Shown one piece after another: positions 1 through 5,634 of a stretch of DNA of 5,635 nucleotides. The notes under the pieces were generated by a model. It made no database searches. It was not told where the DNA came from and saw only the letters and a list, made by a program, of their open reading frames with translations. The stretch comes from Clostridia bacterium (GTDB taxonomy: Bacteria > Bacillota_A > Clostridia > Christensenellales > UBA1242). The DNA is taken from the NCBI GenBank assembly GCA_017403205.1, contig JAFQOM010000047.1:1-5635 (forward strand), given 5' to 3'. The position numbers and the translations under genes were made by a program. The stretch's first letter is position 1; every line of letters begins with the position of its first letter.

Positions 1-587
1 GATTCATTGTCTTTTAAATCTATAACCTTAACAGATAACACTTGAGTTTTGGCTTTATTGCAATAAATAGTTAAAACAGTATTATCATTTACTAATAGAG
101 TAATATCGTTTTTATTCTCAATTAATTTAAAAAATCTAGCATTATAACCACCATTATATTTGTAAACCTTGTTATATTCTAAATTAATACCATAGCCATC
201 ATCAGACGTAAAATGATTTAAAACATAATCAAAAATTCCTAAATATGCAGTAACATTTTGATAAATTCTAGTCGATGTTCCCAATATACCCGTTTTTCGC
301 ATTGTTTCATCTACATTATCTAAATTTGTAACTTTAAAACATCTTAAATTTTTTTGTAAATTTACATTTTCATCAAAAAAAATATCCGTAGGATTAACAG
401 AGTCTTTTCCATTTGAAGATTCTATTAGAAGTTTCTCTGTTTTTTGAATAGCTTCAGCAACAATTTCTTGATTTGTTAACGAAGTTTGTGGTTTTTTTTC
501 TTTAATTAAGCTACATCCAATAAAAAGAAAACTAATAGTTAATATTAAAAAACAAACTAGCACCTTAAAAGATTTAATTTTTTTCAT
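1..587 (-). CDS. Putative lipoprotein of unknown function (C-terminus beyond window)
   Basis: An open frame starts at the ATG at 587-585 and runs without a stop off the left edge, giving 195 complete codons. The N-terminus is a typical lipoprotein signal: basic MKKIKSFK, a hydrophobic stretch at about residues 9-23 and a lipobox-like F-I-G-C with Cys25 as the probable lipidated residue. The mature part begins with a polar Lys/Gln/Thr-rich linker, then a mixed-charge region with many Asn, Asp and Tyr, consistent with a secreted beta-rich domain anchored to the outer face of the membrane. A strong Shine-Dalgarno, AAGGGGGTG (594-602), lies 6 nt upstream of the ATG and fixes the start. I do not recognise the family. 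The gene is separated from pnuC by 324 nt and has its own candidate promoter, so it is probably a separate unit. The call as a lipoprotein is fairly sure; the function is unknown. Confidence 0.8.
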   Translation of the reverse strand, partial: MKKIKSFKVLVCFLILTISFLFIGCSLIKEKKPQTSLTNQEIVAEAIQKTEKLLIESSNGKDSVNPTDIFFDENVNLQKNLRCFKVTNLDNVDETMRKTGILGTSTRIYQNVTAYLGIFDYVLNHFTSDDGYGINLEYNKVYKYNGGYNARFFKLIENKNDITLLVNDNTVLTIYCNKAKTQVLSVKVIDLKDNE

Positions 588-612
588 ATTAAACACCCCC
601 TTAAACTTTTTT

Positions 613-642
613 AGTATATAATTTTTTCTTTTTTTTCATCAA
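613..642 (-). promoter_or_regulatory. Candidate sigma-A promoter of the lipoprotein gene
   Basis: On the minus strand a TTGATG box (637-642, 4 of 6 consensus bases) is followed after 18 nt by TATACT (613-618, 5 of 6). Transcription would start near 606, leaving a leader of only about 19 nt that contains the Shine-Dalgarno at 594-602. The spacer is almost pure purine (A-tract). Such boxes are easy to find in AT-rich DNA, so the call rests mainly on position. Confidence 0.45.
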
Positions 643-653
643 ATTAAATAGCA

Positions 654-712
654 GTTGTTTTATTTGCAATTATATAAGTTGTGATACAACGTTCTTTCTT
701 GAACAAAACAAC
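654..712. repeat. Nested inverted repeats upstream of the lipoprotein promoter
   Basis: An outer pair of 8-bp arms, GTTGTTTT (654-661) and AAAACAAC (705-712), surrounds an inner dyad GTTGT-GAT-ACAAC (678-690); the two share nearly the same centre (683 and 684). A further GTTC-6-GAAC dyad sits at 691-704, directly against the inner one. The arms contain G and C in a background almost free of them. The block lies just upstream of the candidate -35 box at 637-642, where an operator or activator site would be expected. The regulator is unknown, and no U-run makes it a terminator. Confidence 0.4.
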
Positions 713-911
713 AACATAATTAAATTAAACTAAAAAAACTTGATAAATTTGTAATTATTTTTTATTTCTTCTCTTATAAAATATCTTACATAGCACAAAG
801 CAAGCATAAAAAGAGTTGAAAAATATTCCAATCCTTTGAATTATTTTGTTAGTCAAATTGAATGAATTTTAATTTTATGTTTTTAAGCATTTGTTTATAG
901 TCAAATTTATA

Positions 912-1700
912 TTATTTCTTTGTTTCTGGCTGCTTTAACAATTCTTCTTTTTTATTGTTTTTAATATATAACAACCATTTTACAAAGCCATAAACTGTAT
1001 TAACCATCATAGCAAAAATAGTTATAAGCATTATGTAACTGCCATTTTGAATATACAAAACTGTATCCATAATCAAACACAAAATCCAAGCAATCCATTG
1101 TTCGTTATAACGAAGTAGTAATAAAATTCCATTTGCCATGCCAAGCGCACTAACAAAAGCATCTACATAAGTCTCTTCTGCTCCTGGTATAAGTTTTAAG
1201 ATATGACCCACACCAAAACCAAAACCAATAATTGCTGCAACAGATAAAATTGTTTGCCACCACTTTAATTTTTTTACAACAGTAAGTTCCTCTTCTTTTT
1301 TATCTGGGTGTTTGTGCCAAGAAATAAAACTTGCAATATCAATTGGAATCCAAAATATAATAGAAATAAGTGCTGTAGAATAATTGCCCACACTAAACAA
1401 AAGAATAGATTCTGTTATTTCTATAAACACAATAGAAACAATAAAATTCCATTTGCTTTGTTTTGAAATAAGAAGTTCACACACGGGATTAGCAAGAACA
1501 GCAATGATCGAACAAATTAAAACAAATGTATTTGAGTTGTCCTCTAACATTTCTTCTGGCAAAAAAATTGCAAACAATGCAACAAGAATAATAACGCTAA
1601 ACAAATATATAATTTGATATAGCGTGAAAGATTTTAAAAATGAAACAAATTTGTTGCTTGCCTTTGCTTCATTTTCTATTTTAACATTTTCATTTTTCAT
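912..1700 (-). CDS. pnuC: PnuC-family nicotinamide riboside-type transporter
   Basis: A 262-residue integral membrane protein of the PnuC family, which takes up unphosphorylated vitamin precursors (nicotinamide riboside in the best-known members) by facilitated diffusion, with trapping by a cytosolic kinase. Hydrophobic segments are visible at about 27-47, 58-79, 84-104, 106-127, 149-170, 180-197, 200-219 and 222-246. The family-typical FWIPIDIASFISWHKH (116-131, Trp117 and Trp128) and the C-terminal YGFVKW (237-242) followed by Lys are present. The charged 26-residue N-terminus and Lys-rich C-terminus are probably cytosolic. The start is supported by AGGAAA (1707-1712), 6 nt upstream. It lies 29 nt after the short ORF at 1730-1846 with no convincing promoter between, so it may be the last gene of the suf run. 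Relatives carry thiamine or riboflavin; no riboswitch or kinase gene is seen here to decide the substrate. Family sure, substrate only likely. Confidence 0.88.
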   Translation of the reverse strand: MKNENVKIENEAKASNKFVSFLKSFTLYQIIYLFSVIILVALFAIFLPEEMLEDNSNTFVLICSIIAVLANPVCELLISKQSKWNFIVSIVFIEITESILLFSVGNYSTALISIIFWIPIDIASFISWHKHPDKKEEELTVVKKLKWWQTILSVAAIIGFGFGVGHILKLIPGAEETYVDAFVSALGMANGILLLLRYNEQWIAWILCLIMDTVLYIQNGSYIMLITIFAMMVNTVYGFVKWLLYIKNNKKEELLKQPETKK

Positions 1701-1716
1701 AAATACTTTCCTTTTT

Positions 1717-1754
1717 AATTAATTTTAACTTATATTTTTATATTAAAATTAATT
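1717..1754. repeat. Perfect 12-bp inverted repeat before pnuC
   Basis: AATTAATTTTAA (1717-1728) is the exact reverse complement of TTAAAATTAATT (1743-1754), with a 14-nt loop. It covers the end of the short ORF and stops 2 nt before the tract that holds the pnuC Shine-Dalgarno. In RNA it would form an A/U-only hairpin just upstream of the pnuC ribosome binding site; in DNA it could be an operator. On the minus strand it is followed by A-rich sequence, not a U-run, so it is not an intrinsic terminator. Because both arms are pure A/T, chance formation in this sequence is a real possibility. Confidence 0.4.
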
Positions 1755-1846
1755 TTAGGAGGCTCTTTATTTGACAATTTATATCTTGTTAGCATTTTAG
1801 ACATAAATCCTTTTGATTTAAAACCCAAATTATTTAAAACAATCAT
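1730..1846 (-). CDS. Short ORF, 38-residue basic protein, coupled to upstream gene
   Basis: ATG at 1846-1844 overlaps the TGA of the metallopeptidase-like gene as ATGA, the usual arrangement for translational coupling, and the frame runs 38 codons to TAA at 1732-1730. AAGGAAG (1855-1861) gives a good Shine-Dalgarno 8 nt from the start. The product begins MIVLNNLGFKSKGF and ends KEPPKINFNIKI; it is rich in Lys, strongly basic, has no membrane segment, no Cys and no recognisable motif. It fills most of the gap before pnuC (29 nt further on). The position, ribosome site and overlap argue for a real gene; the small size and lack of homologue recognition argue for caution. It could also be a decayed remnant or a leader peptide acting on pnuC expression through the inverted repeat at its 3' end. 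Confidence 0.45.
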   Translation of the reverse strand: MIVLNNLGFKSKGFMSKMLTRYKLSNKEPPKINFNIKI

Positions 1847-2457
1847 TTATTTTTCTTCCTTTCTTTTCTTTCCCTTAATAAGAGTTTTATCCTATAAAAA
1901 AGGCCTAACTCTTTTTTTGCAAGGTCTTTTGTGTTTGCATATGCGTCAATTTTATATTTTAATGTGTTTAAAAACAGTTGTTCTTTTCTAAATCTATACC
2001 TATGTTTTTTTAGTTGATTTATAGCATTTTTATTGGCATCTCTTTCTACTTCTTGCATTGAATAGTATGAATAGTCATCCTTATGCTCTGGGTTAATATA
2101 ACCTTCCATATTTTTTTTCCATCTATATGCTTTAGATAACTTAAAAAACTTTTTCTTACTGTCTATTATATAAAATTGTTGAGCATGCCTTTGTTCGTGA
2201 TATAAAGTTGCTAAAGCAAAAAACTGCAGATTATCTTTTGTAAAAAAGGTAGAGTTTAAATAAATTACTCTCTCTCTATGACTGCAAAGACCATAGGCAT
2301 TTTCTTCCATTTCTTTTGGTACAACTTGATAACATTTTCTACCAACTTTTTTAGAAACTATTTTTTCTATCTTCTGAAAAACTTTCAATCTTTTTATAGG
2401 AGAAAGCCTTTTCCACTTTCTATTTTTTAATTTATTATATGTTAAAAAATTAAACAT
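1843..2457 (-). CDS. Putative HExxH zinc metallopeptidase-like protein
   Basis: A 204-residue, strongly basic protein with no signal peptide or membrane segment, so probably cytosolic. It carries H87-E88-Q89-R90-H91, an HExxH zinc site, in a hydrophobic helix context (ALATLYHEQRHAQQF). About 45 residues later comes an E136-V-E-R-D140 stretch, which resembles the ExxxD third-ligand helix of gluzincin peptidases and of the ImmA/IrrE group. The N-terminal 40 residues and the C-terminus (RERKERKKNK) are very Lys/Arg-rich, suggesting nucleic acid, membrane-surface or ribosome contact. I do not recognise the exact family, and the substrate is unknown. It starts 18 nt after the sufB stop; AAGAGGG (2469-2475) is the ribosome site, 11 nt from the ATG and thus slightly far. 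Its stop overlaps the next short ORF. A peptidase fold is likely from the motif; activity is inferred. Confidence 0.7.
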   Translation of the reverse strand: MFNFLTYNKLKNRKWKRLSPIKRLKVFQKIEKIVSKKVGRKCYQVVPKEMEENAYGLCSHRERVIYLNSTFFTKDNLQFFALATLYHEQRHAQQFYIIDSKKKFFKLSKAYRWKKNMEGYINPEHKDDYSYYSMQEVERDANKNAINQLKKHRYRFRKEQLFLNTLKYKIDAYANTKDLAKKELGLFYRIKLLLRERKERKKNK

Positions 2458-2475
2458 TTTATTGAAAACCCTCTT

Positions 2476-3390
2476 TTAATTTAAAAAACCCTTTATTATC
2501 TCGTTTTCAGCTTCTTGTTCTGATAATCCCAGCGTTTGCAACTTTATAAGTTGATCACCTGCAATTTTTCCAATTGCAGCCTCATGCACAAGAGATGCCT
2601 GTGGATGCTGAGCACATACCTTTGGTGCGCTTTGAATAATGGCTTTATCTAAAATAATTCCATCGCACTCTACATGGCCAAAACATTCTGCTTTACCTAC
2701 AACGTTTGAAATAAAGCTTTGAACAGAATTTCCCTTTGCAACACTTCTACTTGTTATTTTTGCACTGCTTTGATCTCCACTAAGTATAATTTTAAAATCA
2801 GTTTTTGCTATTTGATTGTCATCGGTCAATATCTTTTCCACGCAAACAAGTTTTGCATCCTTTTTTAACACCGCCTTTGTTTTTCTATTAGAATAACTTA
2901 CACCACCCAATTGTATAGTTTGCATTTCAAGCTGGCTATTTTCCGCCATATAAATAGAGGTTTGGGGATTTAATATTTTTTCACCCTTACCTAATCCTAA
3001 ATGTTTTTCAATATAAACAACTTTTGAGTTTTTGCCAATGTGAAAAGTATGCACGCCATCATGCGAACTAGTATTTTTGTTATCAGCATTATGAATTCCA
3101 CAACCGGCCACAATTAAAACTGAGCTATTTTTACCAATATAAAAATCGTTTTTAACACAGTCTTTAAAGCCGCCTTTAGTCACAATAACAGGAATATGAA
3201 CGCTTTTGTTAACAACATTATTTTTAACAATAATATCTATACCAGAATTGTCTTTTTTTGAAATTATTTGAACGTCACTATTTGTTTGCCTTTTTAAACT
3301 TTCACCATTTTTTCTTATATTAAAACTGCCTTGCTCAACAGCGTGCAGATCATCTATTTGTGACAATAATTCTGTATCAATTTTATCCAT
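2476..3390 (-). CDS. sufB: SufB/SufD-family Fe-S cluster assembly scaffold (short form)
   Basis: Scaffold partner of the SufC ATPase; proteins of this family build Fe-S clusters on a beta-helix core in the cytosol. From the ATG at 3390-3388 it has 304 residues, much shorter than SufB of the six-gene SUF system (about 450-490). Family signatures in order: GCGIHN (96-101), SHDGVHTFHIG (109-119), EKHLG (128-132), SRSVAKG (214-220), GHVECDGIILD (238-248), the near-terminal HEAAIGKIAGDQL (269-281), GLSEQEAE (288-295) and GF (301-302). Candidate cluster or sulfur ligands include Cys97, Cys236, Cys242, Cys259 and His269. An in-frame GTG at 3411 would add seven residues, but it has no ribosome site, whereas the ATG is preceded by GGAGGGG. 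The gene overlaps sufC by 8 nt, so the two are surely co-translated. Length and pairing fit the minimal SufBC/SMS-type systems of anaerobes. Family certain; SufB versus SufD naming is a convention. Confidence 0.93.
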   Translation of the reverse strand: MDKIDTELLSQIDDLHAVEQGSFNIRKNGESLKRQTNSDVQIISKKDNSGIDIIVKNNVVNKSVHIPVIVTKGGFKDCVKNDFYIGKNSSVLIVAGCGIHNADNKNTSSHDGVHTFHIGKNSKVVYIEKHLGLGKGEKILNPQTSIYMAENSQLEMQTIQLGGVSYSNRKTKAVLKKDAKLVCVEKILTDDNQIAKTDFKIILSGDQSSAKITSRSVAKGNSVQSFISNVVGKAECFGHVECDGIILDKAIIQSAPKVCAQHPQASLVHEAAIGKIAGDQLIKLQTLGLSEQEAENEIIKGFLN

Positions 3391-4102
3391 TAGCCCCTCC
3401 AAGAACCTCACATTTAGGTTGATCCAACTTAGGAAGTATTAAATTTGCTTGACCAAACTGAGGTTTATCATCTTTATTAAGAAGTAAAATATAATCAGCA
3501 ATTTCTAAAATTCTTTTTTGGTGGCTAACTATAATAATTGTTTTGCCTTTTAAAACGTTAAATATTTTTACAAGATCTTCAAAACTCCACAAGTCTATAC
3601 CAGCTTCAGGCTCATCAAACAAAAAAACTTCGCCCCCTTTGCAAAGACTAATTGCTATTTCTATCCTCTTAAGTTCTCCGCCAGATAAAGTATCGTCAAG
3701 CTCTCTATCTATATAATTTTTTGCACATAGTCCCACCCTTGCCAAATATTCACAAGCATCTGACACATTATTATTTTCTTTATTAGCAAAGTTAAGCATG
3801 TCTCTAACTTTTATACCCTTAAATTTTACAGGCTGTTGAAATGCTAAAGTTATCCCCTCGTTTGCCCTTTGACTTATAGGAGTTGTGGTAATATCTTTGT
3901 TGTTATACAAAATCTTACCTTCTGTTGGCAAAATAATACCCATTAAAAGCTTGATGAGTGTTGATTTTCCACTTCCATTTTGACCGGTTATGACAGTAAT
4001 TTTTCCCTTTGGAAAAACCAAGTTAATATCTTTTATTATATCCAAATTTCTTTCTATTTTTTGATCATCTATTTTATAACTTACATTTTTTAATTCAATC
4101 AT
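3383..4102 (-). CDS. sufC: SufC, ABC-type ATPase for Fe-S cluster assembly
   Basis: A 239-residue cytosolic ABC ATPase that drives conformational change in its SufB-type partner during Fe-S cluster assembly; it is not a membrane transporter component. Visible motifs: Walker A GQNGSGKST (40-48), Q-loop in LAFQQPVKFKG (86-96), signature LSGGE (139-143), Walker B VFLFDEP (159-165, with Asp163 and catalytic Glu164), D-loop AGID (167-170) and H-loop SHQ with His194. The FQQP and DEPEAGIDLW wording is typical of SufC rather than of importers, and the length is close to the usual 245-260. It is the first gene after the promoter at 4126-4154 and overlaps the sufB-like gene by 8 nt. Its own ribosome site is weak (GAGAGAG, 9 nt from the ATG). 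No sufS, sufU or sufD is in the window. Confidence 0.95.
   Translation of the reverse strand: MIELKNVSYKIDDQKIERNLDIIKDINLVFPKGKITVITGQNGSGKSTLIKLLMGIILPTEGKILYNNKDITTTPISQRANEGITLAFQQPVKFKGIKVRDMLNFANKENNNVSDACEYLARVGLCAKNYIDRELDDTLSGGELKRIEIAISLCKGGEVFLFDEPEAGIDLWSFEDLVKIFNVLKGKTIIIVSHQKRILEIADYILLLNKDDKPQFGQANLILPKLDQPKCEVLGGANG
3394..3400 (-). promoter_or_regulatory. Ribosome binding site that decides the sufB start
   Basis: GGAGGGG on the minus strand ends 3 nt (GGAGG core 5 nt) before the ATG at 3390-3388. It lies inside the end of sufC. The upstream in-frame GTG at 3411-3409 has no purine-rich site in front of it, so the ATG is the better start. Confidence 0.75.
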
Positions 4103-4125
4103 TTATTTACACTCTCTCAGTTGAT

Positions 4126-4154
4126 ATTATAAATTAAAAACAACAAAAAGTCGA
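4126..4154 (-). promoter_or_regulatory. Sigma-A-type promoter of the suf operon
   Basis: On the minus strand TCGACT (4149-4154, 4 of 6 consensus bases) is followed after exactly 17 nt by a perfect TATAAT (4126-4131). Transcription would begin near 4119, giving a leader of about 17 nt before the sufC ATG at 4102. It lies in the 93-nt gap after the glucokinase gene, which has no clear terminator, so some read-through from upstream is possible. I see no obvious operator dyad at it. Confidence 0.6.
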
Positions 4155-4195
4155 TAAATATTTTTTTAAAACACATAGTTTAATTCAAATTTATA

Positions 4196-5146
4196 TTAAT
4201 TAAAAAACAATGCCGCTGCGCCTAAAATGCCTGCTTTATTTTTTAGGTTTGCTGGCAAAATTTTTATAGTTTCTACATTCTCGTTTCCAAATATTTGTTG
4301 AATTAATTTTTGATTTAAATTGTCATATAATCCCTCTTTTTGATTTGCAATACCACCACTTAACAAAATTACTTCTGGCCTAAATACATTTGCAATATTT
4401 GTTAAACCACATGCAAGATAGTCAATATAACTATCTATAATTTTTTTTGCAGTTAAATCTGTTTGCATAAAATTAAAAGGGGTTTTTCCATCAACTAAAT
4501 TTATATCGCATATTTGCCACATCTTACTTTGTTTGTTTTTTTTCATTGCAAGTTTTGTTTGTTTAATTAGTGCAGTTGCAGAACAGTATGCCTCTAAGCA
4601 ACCTCGCCTTCCACACGAACAAATTCTTCCGTTATATTCCACAACAGTATGACCAAACTCAGCACCATAACCATGGGTACCCAACATCAATTTTCCATTA
4701 ACAACAGCACCGCCTCCAACACCAGTTCCAAGCGTTATTAATACAACGTTGTTATAGCCTTTACCTGCACCATACAAAGTCTCTGCTAATGTAGCAACAT
4801 TTGCATCATTTGCAACTTTTACAGGCAAGCCTATTTTTTTTGATAAAATACTTGCAATTTCAAAATTATCAAATTTTAAGTTGTGAGAAATAATTGCTAT
4901 ACCCTTTTCTGTATCAATTAAACCAGGGGCCCCTACACCTACCCCTACAATATCACTTTTATCAATTTTGCTATCCTTTAACACCTTGTTAAAAAGTGTG
5001 CAAATGTTATCAATAACCGCAATATTGCCAAGCTCTGATTTGGTTTCAGATTTATCATCCGCTATTATATTGCCGTTTTGATCAACAACACCAGCTTTAA
5101 TAAAAGTGCCTCCTAAATCAATTCCAAAATAATACTTATTGCTCAT
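4196..5146 (-). CDS. glcK: ROK-family glucokinase
   Basis: A 316-residue sugar kinase that most likely phosphorylates glucose to glucose 6-phosphate with ATP in the cytosol, feeding glycolysis. ROK features in order: phosphate-binding DLGGT (10-14), the ANDAN loop with probable catalytic base Asp114 (112-116), GTGVGGG (140-146), the ExxGH sugar/zinc site (Glu163, His166), and CxCGxxGCxE (176-185) whose Cys176, Cys178 and Cys183 with His166 bind structural zinc. The adenosine-side SGGI is at 263-266. There is no N-terminal helix-turn-helix, so it is an enzyme and not a ROK repressor. Length and the C-terminal segment match Firmicute GlcK. The start is fixed by AGGAGG just upstream. It lies 20 nt after the TSCPD gene and shares its promoter. 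Related ROK kinases act on fructose, mannose or N-acetylmannosamine, so specificity is likely but not proven. Confidence 0.9.
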   Translation of the reverse strand: MSNKYYFGIDLGGTFIKAGVVDQNGNIIADDKSETKSELGNIAVIDNICTLFNKVLKDSKIDKSDIVGVGVGAPGLIDTEKGIAIISHNLKFDNFEIASILSKKIGLPVKVANDANVATLAETLYGAGKGYNNVVLITLGTGVGGGAVVNGKLMLGTHGYGAEFGHTVVEYNGRICSCGRRGCLEAYCSATALIKQTKLAMKKNKQSKMWQICDINLVDGKTPFNFMQTDLTAKKIIDSYIDYLACGLTNIANVFRPEVILLSGGIANQKEGLYDNLNQKLIQQIFGNENVETIKILPANLKNKAGILGAAALFFN

Positions 5147-5166
5147 ACCCCCCTCCTATAAACAAG

Positions 5167-5427
5167 TTATTTTTTATGCGTTTCTGTATACGCTTTTCTA
5201 ACAGCTATTGCTAACTGATCAGCACAAGAAGTTTGCCTTCTTCCACATGTATTGCCTTTTAATTTATTTTCAATATAATCCACAGTTTGGCCATCAATTA
5301 ATTTGGCTATAGCTTTTAAGTTGCCATTACAACCACCCATAAAAACTACATTTGAAATTATATTATCGTCAATATCAAAAGATATTTCAAAAGAGCAAAC
5401 TCCATTAGTTTTGTATTTATACTGCAT
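5167..5427 (-). CDS. TSCPD-domain protein, four-cysteine (TIGR03905-like) family
   Basis: A small cytosolic protein of 86 residues in the short TSCPD family with four conserved cysteines: Cys11, Cys33 (in MGGCNGNL), Cys61 and Cys68 (in TCGRRQTSCADQLA). The cysteine pattern suggests a bound metal ion. The TSCPD domain also occurs at the C-terminus of class II ribonucleotide reductases, but the stand-alone form has no established function that I know of. An ATG at 5436 would add three residues, but the GAGG of its putative ribosome site is then only 1 nt away; the ATG at 5427 is 10 nt from that site and gives the family's usual MxYxYKTxGVC start, so I prefer it. It is the first gene after the promoter at 5469-5496 and is followed 20 nt later by glcK, forming a likely two-gene unit. 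Confidence 0.85.
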   Translation of the reverse strand: MQYKYKTNGVCSFEISFDIDDNIISNVVFMGGCNGNLKAIAKLIDGQTVDYIENKLKGNTCGRRQTSCADQLAIAVRKAYTETHKK

Positions 5428-5468
5428 AAATAACATACCTCACAAAAAAAATTTATTTACACTAATAT

Positions 5469-5496
5469 TTTATAATATAGCATTGATAACAGTCAA
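5469..5496 (-). promoter_or_regulatory. Sigma-A-type promoter of the TSCPD-glcK unit
   Basis: TTGACT (5491-5496, 5 of 6 consensus bases) and TATAAA (5469-5474, 5 of 6) are separated by 16 nt on the minus strand. The predicted start near 5462 leaves a leader of about 35 nt ending in the GTGAGGT ribosome site (5437-5443). It lies directly after the tRNA terminator, as expected for a new unit. Confidence 0.6.
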
Positions 5497-5514
5497 GAAT
5501 TTAATTTTAAAAAC

Positions 5515-5543
5515 AAAAAAGAGCCTTAGTAAAACTAAAGCTC
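5515..5543 (-). terminator. Intrinsic terminator of the tRNA-Leu gene
   Basis: The minus strand reads GAGCTTTAG, loop TTTTA, CTAAGGCTC, forming a 9-bp stem (arms 5535-5543 and 5521-5529) with a single G-U pair, followed by six Ts (5515-5520) and more Ts after one G. It begins 5 nt after the CCA end of the tRNA. The opposite strand also ends in a short T-run, but no gene points that way. Confidence 0.88.
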
Positions 5544-5548
5544 ATTTT

Positions 5549-5634
5549 TGGTGCCGAAGGCCGGACTCGAACCGGCACGGAGTTGCCCCCGAGGGATTTT
5601 AAGTCCCTTGTGTCTACCATTCCACCACTTCGGC
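5549..5634 (-). tRNA. tRNA-Leu, anticodon UAA
   Basis: An 86-nt class II tRNA that reads UUA (and UUG by wobble) leucine codons, an abundant codon type in this AT-rich DNA. The acceptor stem GCCGAAG (5628-5634) pairs with CTTCGGC (5553-5559); the discriminator is A, and CCA is encoded (5549-5551). The anticodon stem AGGGA/TCCCT encloses the loop CTTAAAA with anticodon TAA at 5599-5601. A long variable arm follows (CGGGGG...CTCCG), which is typical for Leu, and the T arm is GCCGG-TTCGAGT-CCGGC. The gene fills the right edge to one base from the end, so its promoter and any neighbouring tRNAs are outside the window. Confidence 0.97.

Larger units (their letters stand above)
588..911. other. Intergenic region between pnuC and the lipoprotein gene
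   Basis: This 324-nt stretch is very AT-rich and holds no convincing gene. The longest minus-strand frame with a start (near 728-807) would give only about 25-33 residues and has no usable ribosome binding site. Next to the lipoprotein gene are its promoter and nested inverted repeats. About 70 nt beyond the pnuC stop is a weak A/T hairpin (arms 822-828 and 838-845, one bulge) followed by a short U-run on the minus strand. It could be a poor terminator for pnuC, but only one G-C pair supports it. A 10-bp direct repeat, TAGTCAAATT, occurs at 850-859 and 898-907 and is within chance expectation here. Confidence 0.6.

Noticed and set aside
728..813. Minus-strand short frame (25-33 residues, hydrophobic then basic) in the intergenic gap, considered as a small toxin or membrane peptide
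   Set aside because: The ATG has no ribosome site, the alternative TTG abuts the purine tract with no spacing, and no antitoxin RNA or known toxin motif is visible.
1384..1617. Plus-strand open frame of 77 codons
   Set aside because: It lies wholly antisense to pnuC, shows no ribosome binding site of note and no recognisable product.
1757..1800. Plus-strand AGGAGG (1757-1762) and TTGACA (1771-1776), considered as a start site and promoter facing right
   Set aside because: No start codon or open frame follows the AGGAGG, and no good -10 box follows TTGACA; the bases are explained as coding sequence of the minus-strand short ORF.
3388..3411. GTG at 3411 as start of the SufB-like protein
   Set aside because: No Shine-Dalgarno precedes it, and it would lengthen the overlap with sufC to 29 nt; the ATG at 3390 has GGAGGGG at the right distance.
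901..4198. Identical 14-mer TCAAATTTATATTA at 901-914 and 4185-4198, both spanning a stop codon (pnuC and glcK)
   Set aside because: By my rough estimate, about one or two matches of this length are expected by chance in a window this AT-rich, and no structure surrounds it.
5303..5602. Plus-strand open frame of 99 codons ending in [14 protein letters not shown] sequence
   Set aside because: It runs antisense to the TSCPD gene and the tRNA-Leu. The [10 protein letters not shown] ending is the known false protein obtained by translating the complement of a tRNA.
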